This document shows, in pieces, positions 32,853 to 41,664 of a stretch of DNA of 64,000 nucleotides. The stretch is taken from positions 62,059 to 126,058 of the forward strand of contig NZ_QDFV01000008.1 of NCBI RefSeq assembly GCF_003075395.1, written 5' to 3'. A program made the position numbers and the translations under genes. Below the pieces are notes generated by a model. It was not told the DNA's origin and made no database searches. It saw nothing but the letters and a program-made list of their open reading frames with translations. Source of the DNA: Microbacterium sp. TPD7012. Lineage in GTDB: Bacteria; Actinomycetota; Actinomycetes; Actinomycetales; Microbacteriaceae. The stretch's first letter is position 1. Each line of letters starts with the position of its first letter.

Positions 32853-34460
32853 TCAGCCGACGCTCACATCGTAGAACAGCGGCCGACCGTACAGGTCGTA
32901 GGCGAGTCCCTTCACACGCTCGCCGACCGCGGTGATCGCGGACGGGCTGTAGAGGGGCACGATCGCCGTGTGCTCGGCGTTCCACTCCTGCAGCTGCGTG
33001 TAGAGCACGTTGCGCTCGTCCTGGTCGCTCGACGCGACGGCCTGCTCGAGCAGAGCGTCGACCGCCGGATCGGACACCTGCGACGCGTTCTGGAAGCCGT
33101 CCGTGTGCAGGTGGCTGCGCAGGAAGTCGGGATCCACGCCGGAGAAGCCCCAGTCGGTGAGGTCGAACGTCTTCGGGCCGTACTGCTCGTTGTACGCACC
33201 GGGCTCCAGCACCTCGCGGACCACGTCGATGCCGATCTCCTTGAGGTCGGACTGGATCGCGTTCGCGAGAGCGGCGCGGTCGTCGGGGACCGGCGTCCAG
33301 GCGATCCAGCGCACGGAGAGCGGCTGCCCGCCCTTGGTGCGGATGCCGTCGGCATCGCGTTCCGTCCATCCGGCTTCGTCGAGGAGCGCGTTGGCGGCGT
33401 CCTGGTCGAACTCCCATGTTCCTTCGAGAGAGGCGTCGTACCCGGGGGTGGTCGATCCCAGCACGCTCCAGGCGCGCGGGAACTGGCCGAAGAAGATCTC
33501 CTTCACGGCCGGATCGATGTCGATCCCGCGGGCGAACGCCTGCCGTACCTTCTCGTCGGCGAAGACGCCGTACTTCTCGTTGAGGTACAGCGAGTACGGC
33601 AGTCCGGGGTACTCGACCGAGTCGACCGTGAGGCCGTCACCGAGGTCCTTCGCCAGGTTCGGCGGGATGTTGCTGGCGAGGTCGGCCTCGCCGCTCTCCA
33701 CGACGCCGGCACGCACCGACGCCTCGGGCTGGATCTCGACCCGGAGCGTCTCGACCTTCGGTGCCTTCTCGCCGTGCGGGCCCCAGGCGTAGTCGTCGTT
33801 GCGCGTGTAGACGATCTCCTGGTCGGGCGTGTACTCGGTGAGCTCGAACGGGCCGGTGCCGACGGTGATGCCGGGGCCGCCCGCCTTCAGCTGGTCAGCG
33901 GACTCCTCGAGGACCGCCGGCGAGTAGAACCCGAGCTGCGGCGTGCTCGCCGCCTGCAGGAACGGCGCATAGGGCTGCGTGAACGTCACCTTCACCGTGT
34001 GGTCGTCGACGACCTCGGTGCCGGCGTAGAAGTCCGCACCGAGCATGCTGGCGGCCTGAGCCGACGCGGTCTCGGGATCGACGATCCGGTCGAAGTTCGC
34101 CTTCACCGCGGCGGCGTCGAACGGCTCGCCATCGGTGAACGTCACGTCGTCGCGGAGCGCGAAGGTGTACTCGGTGCTGTCGTCCGACACCTCCCACTCC
34201 TTCGCCAGCCACGGCGTGAAGGAGCCGTCCTCCTCCTGGAAGACCAGCGAGTCGAGGACCGCGCGCTGCACCATGCCGGAGACGTCGAGCTGGCTGACCT
34301 GCGGGTCCATGTGCCCGGCCGAGAGGTTCGCTCCTTCGATCGACCAGACGAGCTCGCCGTCGCTCCCGCCGGAGGGCCCGGCGCAGGCTGTCAGCACGAG
34401 CGCGGTGGCGGCGGCGAGCGCGGCGAAGGGCAGGAGACGACGCGCGGGATGTGCGGGCAT
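32853..34460 (-). CDS. ABC transporter substrate-binding lipoprotein, family 5 (second system)
   Basis: A 535-aa lipoprotein. The signal peptide has an Arg-Arg start and the hydrophobic core LLPFAALAAATALVLTA, ending in the lipobox LTAC (Cys at about 26). The mature protein follows the SBP_bac_5 plan with YTFALRDDVTFTDGEPFDA near 110. Family members bind peptides, nickel chelates or other amides; no peptidase gene is linked here, so the ligand is open. The ribosome site GAGG precedes the ATG by seven bases. An 11-bp inverted repeat lies over its promoter. Confidence 0.93.
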   Translation of the reverse strand: MPAHPARRLLPFAALAAATALVLTACAGPSGGSDGELVWSIEGANLSAGHMDPQVSQLDVSGMVQRAVLDSLVFQEEDGSFTPWLAKEWEVSDDSTEYTFALRDDVTFTDGEPFDAAAVKANFDRIVDPETASAQAASMLGADFYAGTEVVDDHTVKVTFTQPYAPFLQAASTPQLGFYSPAVLEESADQLKAGGPGITVGTGPFELTEYTPDQEIVYTRNDDYAWGPHGEKAPKVETLRVEIQPEASVRAGVVESGEADLASNIPPNLAKDLGDGLTVDSVEYPGLPYSLYLNEKYGVFADEKVRQAFARGIDIDPAVKEIFFGQFPRAWSVLGSTTPGYDASLEGTWEFDQDAANALLDEAGWTERDADGIRTKGGQPLSVRWIAWTPVPDDRAALANAIQSDLKEIGIDVVREVLEPGAYNEQYGPKTFDLTDWGFSGVDPDFLRSHLHTDGFQNASQVSDPAVDALLEQAVASSDQDERNVLYTQLQEWNAEHTAIVPLYSPSAITAVGERVKGLAYDLYGRPLFYDVSVG

Positions 34461-34496
34461 GACGATTCCTCAGAACGAACGGGTCGGGATGCCTCA

Positions 34497-34551
34497 AGTC
34501 TATGACCGAATTGTTGGACCGGGTCGATCTGTGTGGCTCCGATCGACCCGG
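34497..34551 (-). promoter_or_regulatory. Promoter of the second ABC operon with an 11-bp inverted-repeat operator candidate
   Basis: TAGACT on the minus strand (34497-34502) is a good -10 for the SBP gene. Perfect arms CCGGGTCGATC (34519-34529) and GATCGACCCGG (34541-34551), separated by 11 bp, cover the expected -35 and upstream area. A regulator site is the simplest reading; the regulator is not identified. Confidence 0.5.
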
Positions 34552-34583
34552 CCCCCTCCGGCGGGAGCACATCCGCGGCTCGC

Positions 34584-34589
34584 TAGACT
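34584..34589 (+). promoter_or_regulatory. -10 box of the valS promoter
   Basis: TAGACT lies about 66 bases before the valS ATG, giving a leader of about 60 nt with AAGGAG at its end. No T-box-like sequence was found in it and no clear -35. Confidence 0.45.
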
Positions 34590-34654
34590 GGTCGACACAC
34601 CCCACACTCAGGCACGCTCACACAGTGCCGCATACATCGCGCAAGGAGACCGTC

Positions 34655-37261
34655 ATGTCTATTCCCGACAAGCCCGCACTCGAAGGTCTCGAAGCGAAGT
34701 GGGACGCCGCCTGGGCGGAGCAGGGGACCTACCTGTTCGACCGCCTCCGCGCGGCACAGGCCGGACGCGAGGGCGTCTACTCGATCGACACCCCGCCGCC
34801 CACGGCATCCGGAAGCCTGCACATCGGCCACGTGTTCTCGTACACGCACACCGATGTCAAGGCACGATACGAGCGCATGCGCGGCAAGACGGTGTTCTAC
34901 CCGATGGGCTGGGACGACAACGGCCTGCCCACCGAGCGACGCGTGCAGAACTACTACGGCGTGCGCTGCGACCCGTCCCTCCCCTACGACGCGGACTTCA
35001 CTCCCCCGTTCGAAGGCGGCGACAACAAGTCGAGCCGTGCGGCCCACCAGCAGCCGATCAGCCGCCGCAACTTCATCGAGCTCTGCGAGCGCCTCACGAT
35101 CGAGGACGAGAAGCAGTTCGAGGCGCTGTTCCGCCAGCTCGGGCTCAGCGTCGACTGGACCCAGACGTACCGCACCATCTCGGATGACACGATCCGTCAG
35201 AGCCAGCTGGCGTTCCTGCGCAACATCGAGCGCGGCGAGGCCTACCAGGCGCTGGCCCCCACGCTCTGGGACATCGACTTCCGCTCGGCCATCGCGCAGG
35301 CCGAGCTCGAGGACCGCGACCAGCAGGCCGCGTACCACACCATCGAATTCCCCTTCGCGGACGGCTCCGGCTCCATCGCCGTCGACACCACCCGCCCGGA
35401 GCTGCTCCCGGCGTGCATCGCGATCGTGACGCACCCGGAGGGTCCGCACAAGCACCTCATCGGCACGAAGGTGCGCACGCCCTTCTTCGACGCCGAGATC
35501 GAGATCCACGGCCACCACCTCGCCCAGCCCGACAAGGGCACCGGTGCGGCGATGGTCTGCACGTTCGGTGACGTGACCGACATCATCTGGTGGCGCGAGC
35601 TGCGCACCACCGCCGGAGAGTCTCTCCCGAACATGACCACGATCGGCCTGGACGGGCGCTTCCTGCCCGAGGCGCCCGCATCCGTGGGCGCGGACGAGGC
35701 CACCGCCTGGTACGCCGAGAACATGGGCGGCAAGACCGTGTTCAGCGCGCGCAAGGCGCTCGTGGAGAAGCTGCAGGAGACCGGCGACATGACCGCGGTC
35801 GGCAAGCCCTTCAACCACGCCGTGAAGTTCTTCGAGAAGGGCGATCGTCCGCTCGAGATCGTGTCGACCCGCCAGTGGTACATCCACAACGGCGCCCGCG
35901 ACGGCGAACTGCGGGACCAGCTCATCGCACACGGCACCGAGCTCGCCTGGCACCCCGAGTTCATGCGCGTGCGCTACGAGAACTGGGTCGGAGGCCTGAC
36001 CGGCGACTGGCTCGTGTCGCGGCAGCGCTTCTTCGGCGTGCCCATCCCCCTCTGGTACGGCCTCGACGAGAACGGGGAGCGCGACTACGACCGCGTGCTC
36101 GCGCCCGACGCCGAGTCCCTCCCGATCGACCCGACGACCGACGTCCCCGCCGGGTACACCGAGGATCAGCGTGGCGTGGCCGGCGGATTCGACGCCGAGG
36201 CCGACATCCTCGACACCTGGGCGACGTCGTCGCTCACCCCGCAGCTGGCCGGCGGCTGGCAGCGCGACGAGGAGCTGTGGCAGCTCACCGCGCCCTTCGA
36301 TCTGCGCCCGCAGGGCCAGGACATCATCCGCACCTGGCTGTTCTCGACGATGCTCCGTTCCACGCTCGAAGACGGCAGGACGCCGTGGCGCAACGCCGCG
36401 ATCTCCGGCTTCATCGTCGACCCCGACCGCAAGAAGATGTCGAAGTCGAAGGGCAACGTCGTCACGCCCGCCGACGTGCTGGACAATCACGGATCGGATG
36501 CCGTGCGCTACTGGGCGGCATCGAGCCGTCTGGGCATGGACGCGGCGTTCGACCCGCAGAACCCGACGCAGGTGAAGATCGGCCGACGCCTGGCGATCAA
36601 GGTGCTCAACGCGGCGAAGTTCGTGCTGTCCTTCCCCGTGCCCGAGGGCGCGCAGATCACGCACGCACTCGACGCGTCGATGCTCTCCGCCCTCGACAGC
36701 GTGGTCGTCGAGGCGACGAAGGCCTTCGACCGCTACGACGCGGCCCGCGCGCTCGAGCTCACCGAGGCGTTCTTCTGGACGTTCTGCGACGACTACCTGG
36801 AGCTCGTGAAGGAGCGCGCCTACAACCAGGCCGACGTGGGGCAGGCATCCGCCGCACTCTCGCTGCGCCTGGCCCTGTCGACCCTGCTGCGTCTGCTCGC
36901 CCCGGTGCTGTCGTTCGCCACGGAAGAGGCCTGGTCCTGGTTCGAGGAGGGTTCCGTGCACACGGCTGCGTGGCCGGTGGCCGGGTCCCTGAGCTCGGCG
37001 GAGGGCGAGGGCGACCCCGCCGTGCTGTCCGTGGCGAGCGAGGCGCTCATCGGCATCCGGCGCGCGAAGACCGAGGCCAAGGCCTCGCAGAAGACCCCGG
37101 TCTCCCGCGCCGTCATCGCCGCTCCCGCCGAGAAGCTCGCCGCCCTCCGCGCCGCGGCCGACGACCTCCGCGCCGTCGGCCGCATCGCGGAGCTCGAGTT
37201 CGTCGAGGCGGAGGAGTTCGCGGTCACCGCGATCGAGCTCGCTCCGGTCGAGGACGCCTGA
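34655..37261 (+). CDS. valS: Valyl-tRNA synthetase
   Basis: An 868-aa class I synthetase. HIGH is at 56-59 (ASGSLHIGHVF) and KMSKS at 594-598 (KKMSKSKGN). The CP1 editing domain follows the first motif. The stretch from GWDDNGLPTERRVQNYYGVR differs from the common bacterial N-V-T-G/HMGH type and resembles the shorter ValS form shared with archaea. No C-terminal coiled-coil tRNA-binding arm of the E. coli kind is evident, though the last 80 residues are charged and helical. The ATG at 34655 has AAGGAG seven bases upstream. The next gene starts on its stop codon. Confidence 0.96.
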   Translation: MSIPDKPALEGLEAKWDAAWAEQGTYLFDRLRAAQAGREGVYSIDTPPPTASGSLHIGHVFSYTHTDVKARYERMRGKTVFYPMGWDDNGLPTERRVQNYYGVRCDPSLPYDADFTPPFEGGDNKSSRAAHQQPISRRNFIELCERLTIEDEKQFEALFRQLGLSVDWTQTYRTISDDTIRQSQLAFLRNIERGEAYQALAPTLWDIDFRSAIAQAELEDRDQQAAYHTIEFPFADGSGSIAVDTTRPELLPACIAIVTHPEGPHKHLIGTKVRTPFFDAEIEIHGHHLAQPDKGTGAAMVCTFGDVTDIIWWRELRTTAGESLPNMTTIGLDGRFLPEAPASVGADEATAWYAENMGGKTVFSARKALVEKLQETGDMTAVGKPFNHAVKFFEKGDRPLEIVSTRQWYIHNGARDGELRDQLIAHGTELAWHPEFMRVRYENWVGGLTGDWLVSRQRFFGVPIPLWYGLDENGERDYDRVLAPDAESLPIDPTTDVPAGYTEDQRGVAGGFDAEADILDTWATSSLTPQLAGGWQRDEELWQLTAPFDLRPQGQDIIRTWLFSTMLRSTLEDGRTPWRNAAISGFIVDPDRKKMSKSKGNVVTPADVLDNHGSDAVRYWAASSRLGMDAAFDPQNPTQVKIGRRLAIKVLNAAKFVLSFPVPEGAQITHALDASMLSALDSVVVEATKAFDRYDAARALELTEAFFWTFCDDYLELVKERAYNQADVGQASAALSLRLALSTLLRLLAPVLSFATEEAWSWFEEGSVHTAAWPVAGSLSSAEGEGDPAVLSVASEALIGIRRAKTEAKASQKTPVSRAVIAAPAEKLAALRAAADDLRAVGRIAELEFVEAEEFAVTAIELAPVEDA

Positions 37262-37491
37262 TGCAGCTGGGCACTCGCTGGGCAGCGGGATCGGAGCCAC
37301 CGGCTTCGGTGCCCGCGGCCCTGCGTCCGGCGATCGCCGAGGTCGAGGCGGATCTGTCCGCGTCGAGCGGGTCGAAGGGCCATTGGACCCTCACCTGGCT
37401 GGAGGGCAGGGCGATCGCCGAGCTCGATGCCGGCTGGGAGGTCTTCCAGACCGCCGCAGGCGACATCGTGGCCCGTCCGTTCCAGGACTGA
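37261..37491 (+). CDS. Small protein translationally coupled to valS (76 aa)
   Basis: Not assigned to a family. Its ATG shares one base with the valS TGA stop, so it is almost certainly translated by re-initiation. The protein reads as one small domain with LGTRWAAGSEPP at the start, then LRPAIAEVEADL, a beta-strand-rich middle (HWTLTWLEGRAIAELDAGWEV) and a final VARPFQD. There is no membrane segment. The position suggests a role tied to valS expression, but this is inference only. Confidence 0.72.
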   Translation: MQLGTRWAAGSEPPASVPAALRPAIAEVEADLSASSGSKGHWTLTWLEGRAIAELDAGWEVFQTAAGDIVARPFQD

Positions 37492-37510
37492 CCCCGCACC
37501 TGCAACCAGA

Positions 37511-37729
37511 TCAGCGCAGCGGGAGCCCCAGCTGCGCGAGAGCGAGGTCGACGGCACGCGGGTCCTGCTTGCGGGCCTGCTGTTCGCGGAGCATGTCGAG
37601 GGCGATCTCGCGGCGCTCGGCGCGCGCGGCGATGCGCCACTCGACGTGACGGACGATCCCGAGCGCGGTGCGCTGGAGCATCCGCTCGAAGGGTGTGGGG
37701 GTGGCGAGGCGGAGCGTCGCGGTGGTCAT
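37511..37729 (-). CDS. Small basic helical protein coupled to the ArsR-type regulator (72 aa)
   Basis: Not assigned to a family. It overlaps the stop of the ArsR-like regulator by four bases (ATGA). The sequence is rich in Arg, Ala and Glu and is predicted to be two helices (FERMLQRTALGIVRHVEWRI and RREIALDMLREQQARKQDP). It has no cysteines or membrane segment. Being in the same transcript, it falls under the same self-operator as the regulator. A partner or co-regulator role is possible but unproven. Confidence 0.65.
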   Translation of the reverse strand: MTTATLRLATPTPFERMLQRTALGIVRHVEWRIAARAERREIALDMLREQQARKQDPRAVDLALAQLGLPLR

Positions 37730-38337
37730 GATCCCTCCTCAGGGATGTTCCGGCGGCTGTCCGCCTGGGGCAGGTCGAAGATCTCGGCACGCAGGGACAC
37801 GCGCCGCACGTCGGGCCCGGTCTGCCCGCGGAAGCGCTCGATCGCGCTCTCGACGATCGCTTCGAGCTCACCGCGGAGCTCCATCACCTGCGCGGCCGTC
37901 ATGTCGAGGTGCGTCGTCATCGTCAGTCCGACGTCGCGCCACTCCTCGGGCACCTCGGACTGCGGACGGTTGAGGTAGGTCATCAACGTCTCATGGCGCA
38001 GGCGGAAGAACTCCGACGTCACGATCTGGGCGGCTGCGCGGTTCGCCGGCGACATGGTCTCGTCCGGACCGGGCATGTCGATGCGTCCCTTGGGTCGCTC
38101 CCACCACCGCTCCCGCGCGGTGCCGCGGCCTTCGACCTCGCGGATCAGGTCGTGCGCGGCGAGGGCACGAAGGTGATAGCTCGTCGACCCCGACGTCTCG
38201 CCGACCAGCGCGGCGAGCGAGCTCGCGGTCTGCGGCCCCTGGGACGCGAGGATGTCGAAGATCCGCACCCGCAGCGGATGCGCGAGAGCCTTGAGCGCCC
38301 CCGAGTCGAGGGTCCTGATCTGCGTGTCATCCGTCAT
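37726..38337 (-). CDS. ArsR-type winged-helix transcriptional regulator
   Basis: A 203-aa regulator. The N-terminal winged helix (about 10-80) has LKALAHPLRVRIFDILASQG and ETSGSTSYHLRALAAHDLI, the ArsR/HTH_20 pattern. The C-terminal half (about 90-190) is a helical dimer or sensing domain without the Cys or His clusters of metal sensors, so a metal ligand is unlikely. The ATG at 38337 is chosen over the upstream one because the -10 box TATCTT ends eight bases before it and the longer start lies inside the promoter. The promoter carries four TTGCAAAG half-sites, implying tight autoregulation. Confidence 0.88.
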   Translation of the reverse strand: MTDDTQIRTLDSGALKALAHPLRVRIFDILASQGPQTASSLAALVGETSGSTSYHLRALAAHDLIREVEGRGTARERWWERPKGRIDMPGPDETMSPANRAAAQIVTSEFFRLRHETLMTYLNRPQSEVPEEWRDVGLTMTTHLDMTAAQVMELRGELEAIVESAIERFRGQTGPDVRRVSLRAEIFDLPQADSRRNIPEEGS

Positions 38338-38340
38338 GCA

Positions 38341-38387
38341 TGCAAAGATACTCTTGCAAAGACTTCTTTGCAAGTATTCCTTTGCAA
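38341..38387 (-). promoter_or_regulatory. Self-operator and promoter of the ArsR-type regulator
   Basis: Core palindrome CTTGCAAAGA (38353-38362), CT, TCTTTGCAAG (38365-38374): a perfect 10-bp inverted repeat. TGCAAAG (38341-38347) and CTTTGCAA (38380-38387) add outer half-sites in mirror arrangement. On the minus strand TTGCAA (38368-38373) and TATCTT (38345-38350), 17 bp apart, form the -35 and -10. The half-sites therefore cover the -35, spacer and -10. Confidence 0.85.
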
Positions 38388-38410
38388 CAGATTCTCTGCA
38401 CAGGAAGGAG

Positions 38411-39588
<1,178 letters not shown>

Positions 39589-39589
<1 letters not shown>

Positions 39590-40632
39590 CACAGCTCCGT
39601 CCAATCGAGGATGATCTTGCCCGTGCCCGCGGACTCCGCCGCGGCGAAACCCGACTCCCAGTCCCGCGCAGGGATGACATCGGCGATGACGCGGCCGATC
39701 GAGTCCCGGAGCGTCGCACTGGTCTGCAGCATCGCCCCCATCGCGTTCCAGGTCTCGAACATCTCCCGTCCGTAGATGCCCTTGATGGTGAGCATGTGGG
39801 TCACGAGCTTGCCCCAGTCGATCTCGAAGCCCGCGCTCGGCAGGCCGAGCATCGCGATGCGCCCGCCGTGGTTCATGTTGTCGATCATCGCCGGAAGAGC
39901 GGCTGCCGAGCCACTCATCTCGAATCCGACGTCGAAGCCCTCGCGCAGGCCGAGCACGCGCTGCGCGTCGCGGATGTCGCGCTTCGAGACGTCGACGACC
40001 TCGTCGGCTCCCATCCGGCGTGCCATCTCCAGCCGCGGGGCGCTGACGTCGGTCGCTGTGATGAAACGTGCGCCGGCGTGCCGCGCGACCGCGATCGCCA
40101 TGAGGCCGATCGGACCGCACCCGGTGACCAGCACGTCCTCCCCGATGAGCGGGAAGGTGAGGGCGGTGTGAACGGCGTTGCCGAGGGGATCGAAGATCGC
40201 GCCCAGCTCGGGGCTCACCTCGGCGTGATGCACCCAGACGTTCGTGGCGGGCAGCGACAGGTACTCGGCGAACGCGCCGTCGCGCTGGAGTCCGAGGCCG
40301 ATCGTCCGGATGCACATCTGACGTCGCCCCGCGCGGCAGTTCCGGCAGGTGCCGCACACGATGTGCCCCTCTCCGGAGACGCGATCGCCCACGGCGATGT
40401 CGTGCACGAGGGGTCCGACCTCGACGACCTCGCCGTAGAACTCGTGCCCGGGGATGAGCGGCGCGGCGATCGCGGATGCGGCCCAGTCGTCCCAGCGGAG
40501 GATGTGCAGGTCGGTTCCGCAGATCCCGGTGCGGAGCACCCGGATGATCACCTCATCCGCGGCGGCCACCGGATCGGGCCGGTCGACGAGTTCGAGACCT
40601 GCACCGCGTGCGCCTTTGAACAGTGCCTTCAT
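39589..40632 (-). CDS. tdh: L-threonine 3-dehydrogenase
   Basis: A 347-aa zinc-dependent medium-chain dehydrogenase oxidising threonine to 2-amino-3-ketobutyrate with NAD. Catalytic-zinc motifs are GICGTDLHIL (about 37-46) and GHEFYGEVVEVG. The structural-zinc cluster is CGTCRNCRAGRRQMC. The NAD fold shows VTGCGPIGLMAIAVA. The overlap with kbl and the shared pathway make the assignment firm. It starts 82 bases from a divergent LysR-type gene, which is a candidate regulator. Confidence 0.95.
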
Positions 40633-40702
40633 GGTCTCGATCCCACCTCATCGAACCCTGTAGAGCAATCCTCATTGTCTGCACCATCGTTGTAGCTCGA
40701 AC

Positions 40703-40708
40703 TAAACT
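40703..40708 (+). promoter_or_regulatory. -10 box of a leaderless promoter for the LysR gene
   Basis: TAAACT ends seven bases before the ATG at 40715, in the 82-bp divergent region with tdh; no ribosome site is visible. Confidence 0.55.
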
Positions 40709-40714
40709 CTCGGG

Positions 40715-41632
40715 ATGGAACTCCATCAGCTGCAGATCCTGCGGGAACTGCATGCGCTCGGCAGCGTCACCGCCGTGGCCGAGGCCCTGCGTGTGACCCC
40801 CTCGGCGGTCTCGCAGCATCTCGCGGCTCTGCAGCGCGGCTTCCGCAGCCCCCTCACCCGCCGAGAGGGCAGGACCCTCGTCCTCACTCCCGCCGGTGAG
40901 GTCCTCGCGGCGGCCGGTGCCGACGCGATCGATGCGATGGCGGCGGCGCGGAACGCCCTCGACGACTTCGAGGGCACGGCCACCGGCGTGGTGAGCGTCA
41001 GCGGCTTCCACAGCGTGGGCCAGGCGCTGTTCGGCCCCCTGCTGCGCGATCTCTCCGATGTCCCCGACGCACCCACCGTGCAGCTCACCGACGAAGACGT
41101 CGCGCAGAGCGAGTTCCCCGGGCTCACGGCCCGCTACGACCTCGTGCTGGCACATCGCATGGAGCACTCCGATCCGTGGCCGCCCCAGGGAGTGCGCAGT
41201 CTGACGCTCATCCGCGAACCCCTCGACGTGGCCGTCCCGGCCTCGCATCCGCTCGCGTCACGCCGCAGTGTCACGCCGCAGGACGTCGCGGGTGAGCGAT
41301 GGGTGACGAGCCGCGTCGGATACTCCCCCGATGACGTGCTCCGCGCCGTATCCGCGGTCGCGAAGCGGCCGATCGAGGTGCAGCATCGCATCAACGACTA
41401 CGGCGCGGTGTCGGCGGTCGTCGCTGCGGGCGGCGTGCTGGGCATGCTGCCCCGCTTCACCTCGCGCGGCGTGGACGACCGCGACATCGTCCGCGTGCCG
41501 CTGCGCGGTGTAAGCACCCACCGCATGATCGATCTGCTCGCTCGACCGGAGAACCTGCGGCGCCGCTCGGTGCGGCTCACCGTCGACGCGCTGCAGCGGG
41601 TGATGACCATGCTGAGCGAGAACGCCTCCTGA
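40715..41632 (+). CDS. LysR-family transcriptional regulator
   Basis: A 305-aa regulator. The N-terminal HTH (about 1-60) reads LHQLQILRELHALGSVTAVAEALRVTPSAVSQHL, typical of LysR proteins. The remainder is the two-lobed effector-binding domain (about 88-290), with LTLIREPLDVAVPASHPLA in its middle. It is transcribed away from tdh-kbl across 82 bp, the classical arrangement of a LysR protein and its target, so control of threonine degradation is a reasonable inference. The effector is unknown. Confidence 0.9.
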   Translation: MELHQLQILRELHALGSVTAVAEALRVTPSAVSQHLAALQRGFRSPLTRREGRTLVLTPAGEVLAAAGADAIDAMAAARNALDDFEGTATGVVSVSGFHSVGQALFGPLLRDLSDVPDAPTVQLTDEDVAQSEFPGLTARYDLVLAHRMEHSDPWPPQGVRSLTLIREPLDVAVPASHPLASRRSVTPQDVAGERWVTSRVGYSPDDVLRAVSAVAKRPIEVQHRINDYGAVSAVVAAGGVLGMLPRFTSRGVDDRDIVRVPLRGVSTHRMIDLLARPENLRRRSVRLTVDALQRVMTMLSENAS

Positions 41633-41652
41633 GCGCGAGCCGTGCCGATGGC

Positions 41653-41658
41653 TAGGCT
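41653..41658 (+). promoter_or_regulatory. -10 box of a leaderless promoter for the M3 peptidase gene
   Basis: TAGGCT ends seven bases before the ATG at 41665. GGAGG (41660-41664) touches the start codon and is too close to act as a ribosome site. Confidence 0.55.
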
Positions 41659-41664
41659 CGGAGG

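Noticed and set aside
8883..34460. The two Dpp-type systems as a recent duplication
   Set aside because: Corresponding proteins share only family motifs and differ in length and termini; gene order also differs.
38337..38373. An upstream ATG at 38373 for the ArsR-type regulator (12 extra residues)
   Set aside because: That ATG lies in the -35 box and operator, upstream of the predicted transcription start.
41660..41664. GGAGG before the M3 peptidase ATG, considered as a ribosome site
   Set aside because: It touches the start codon, leaving no spacing; the -10 box geometry suggests a leaderless mRNA instead.
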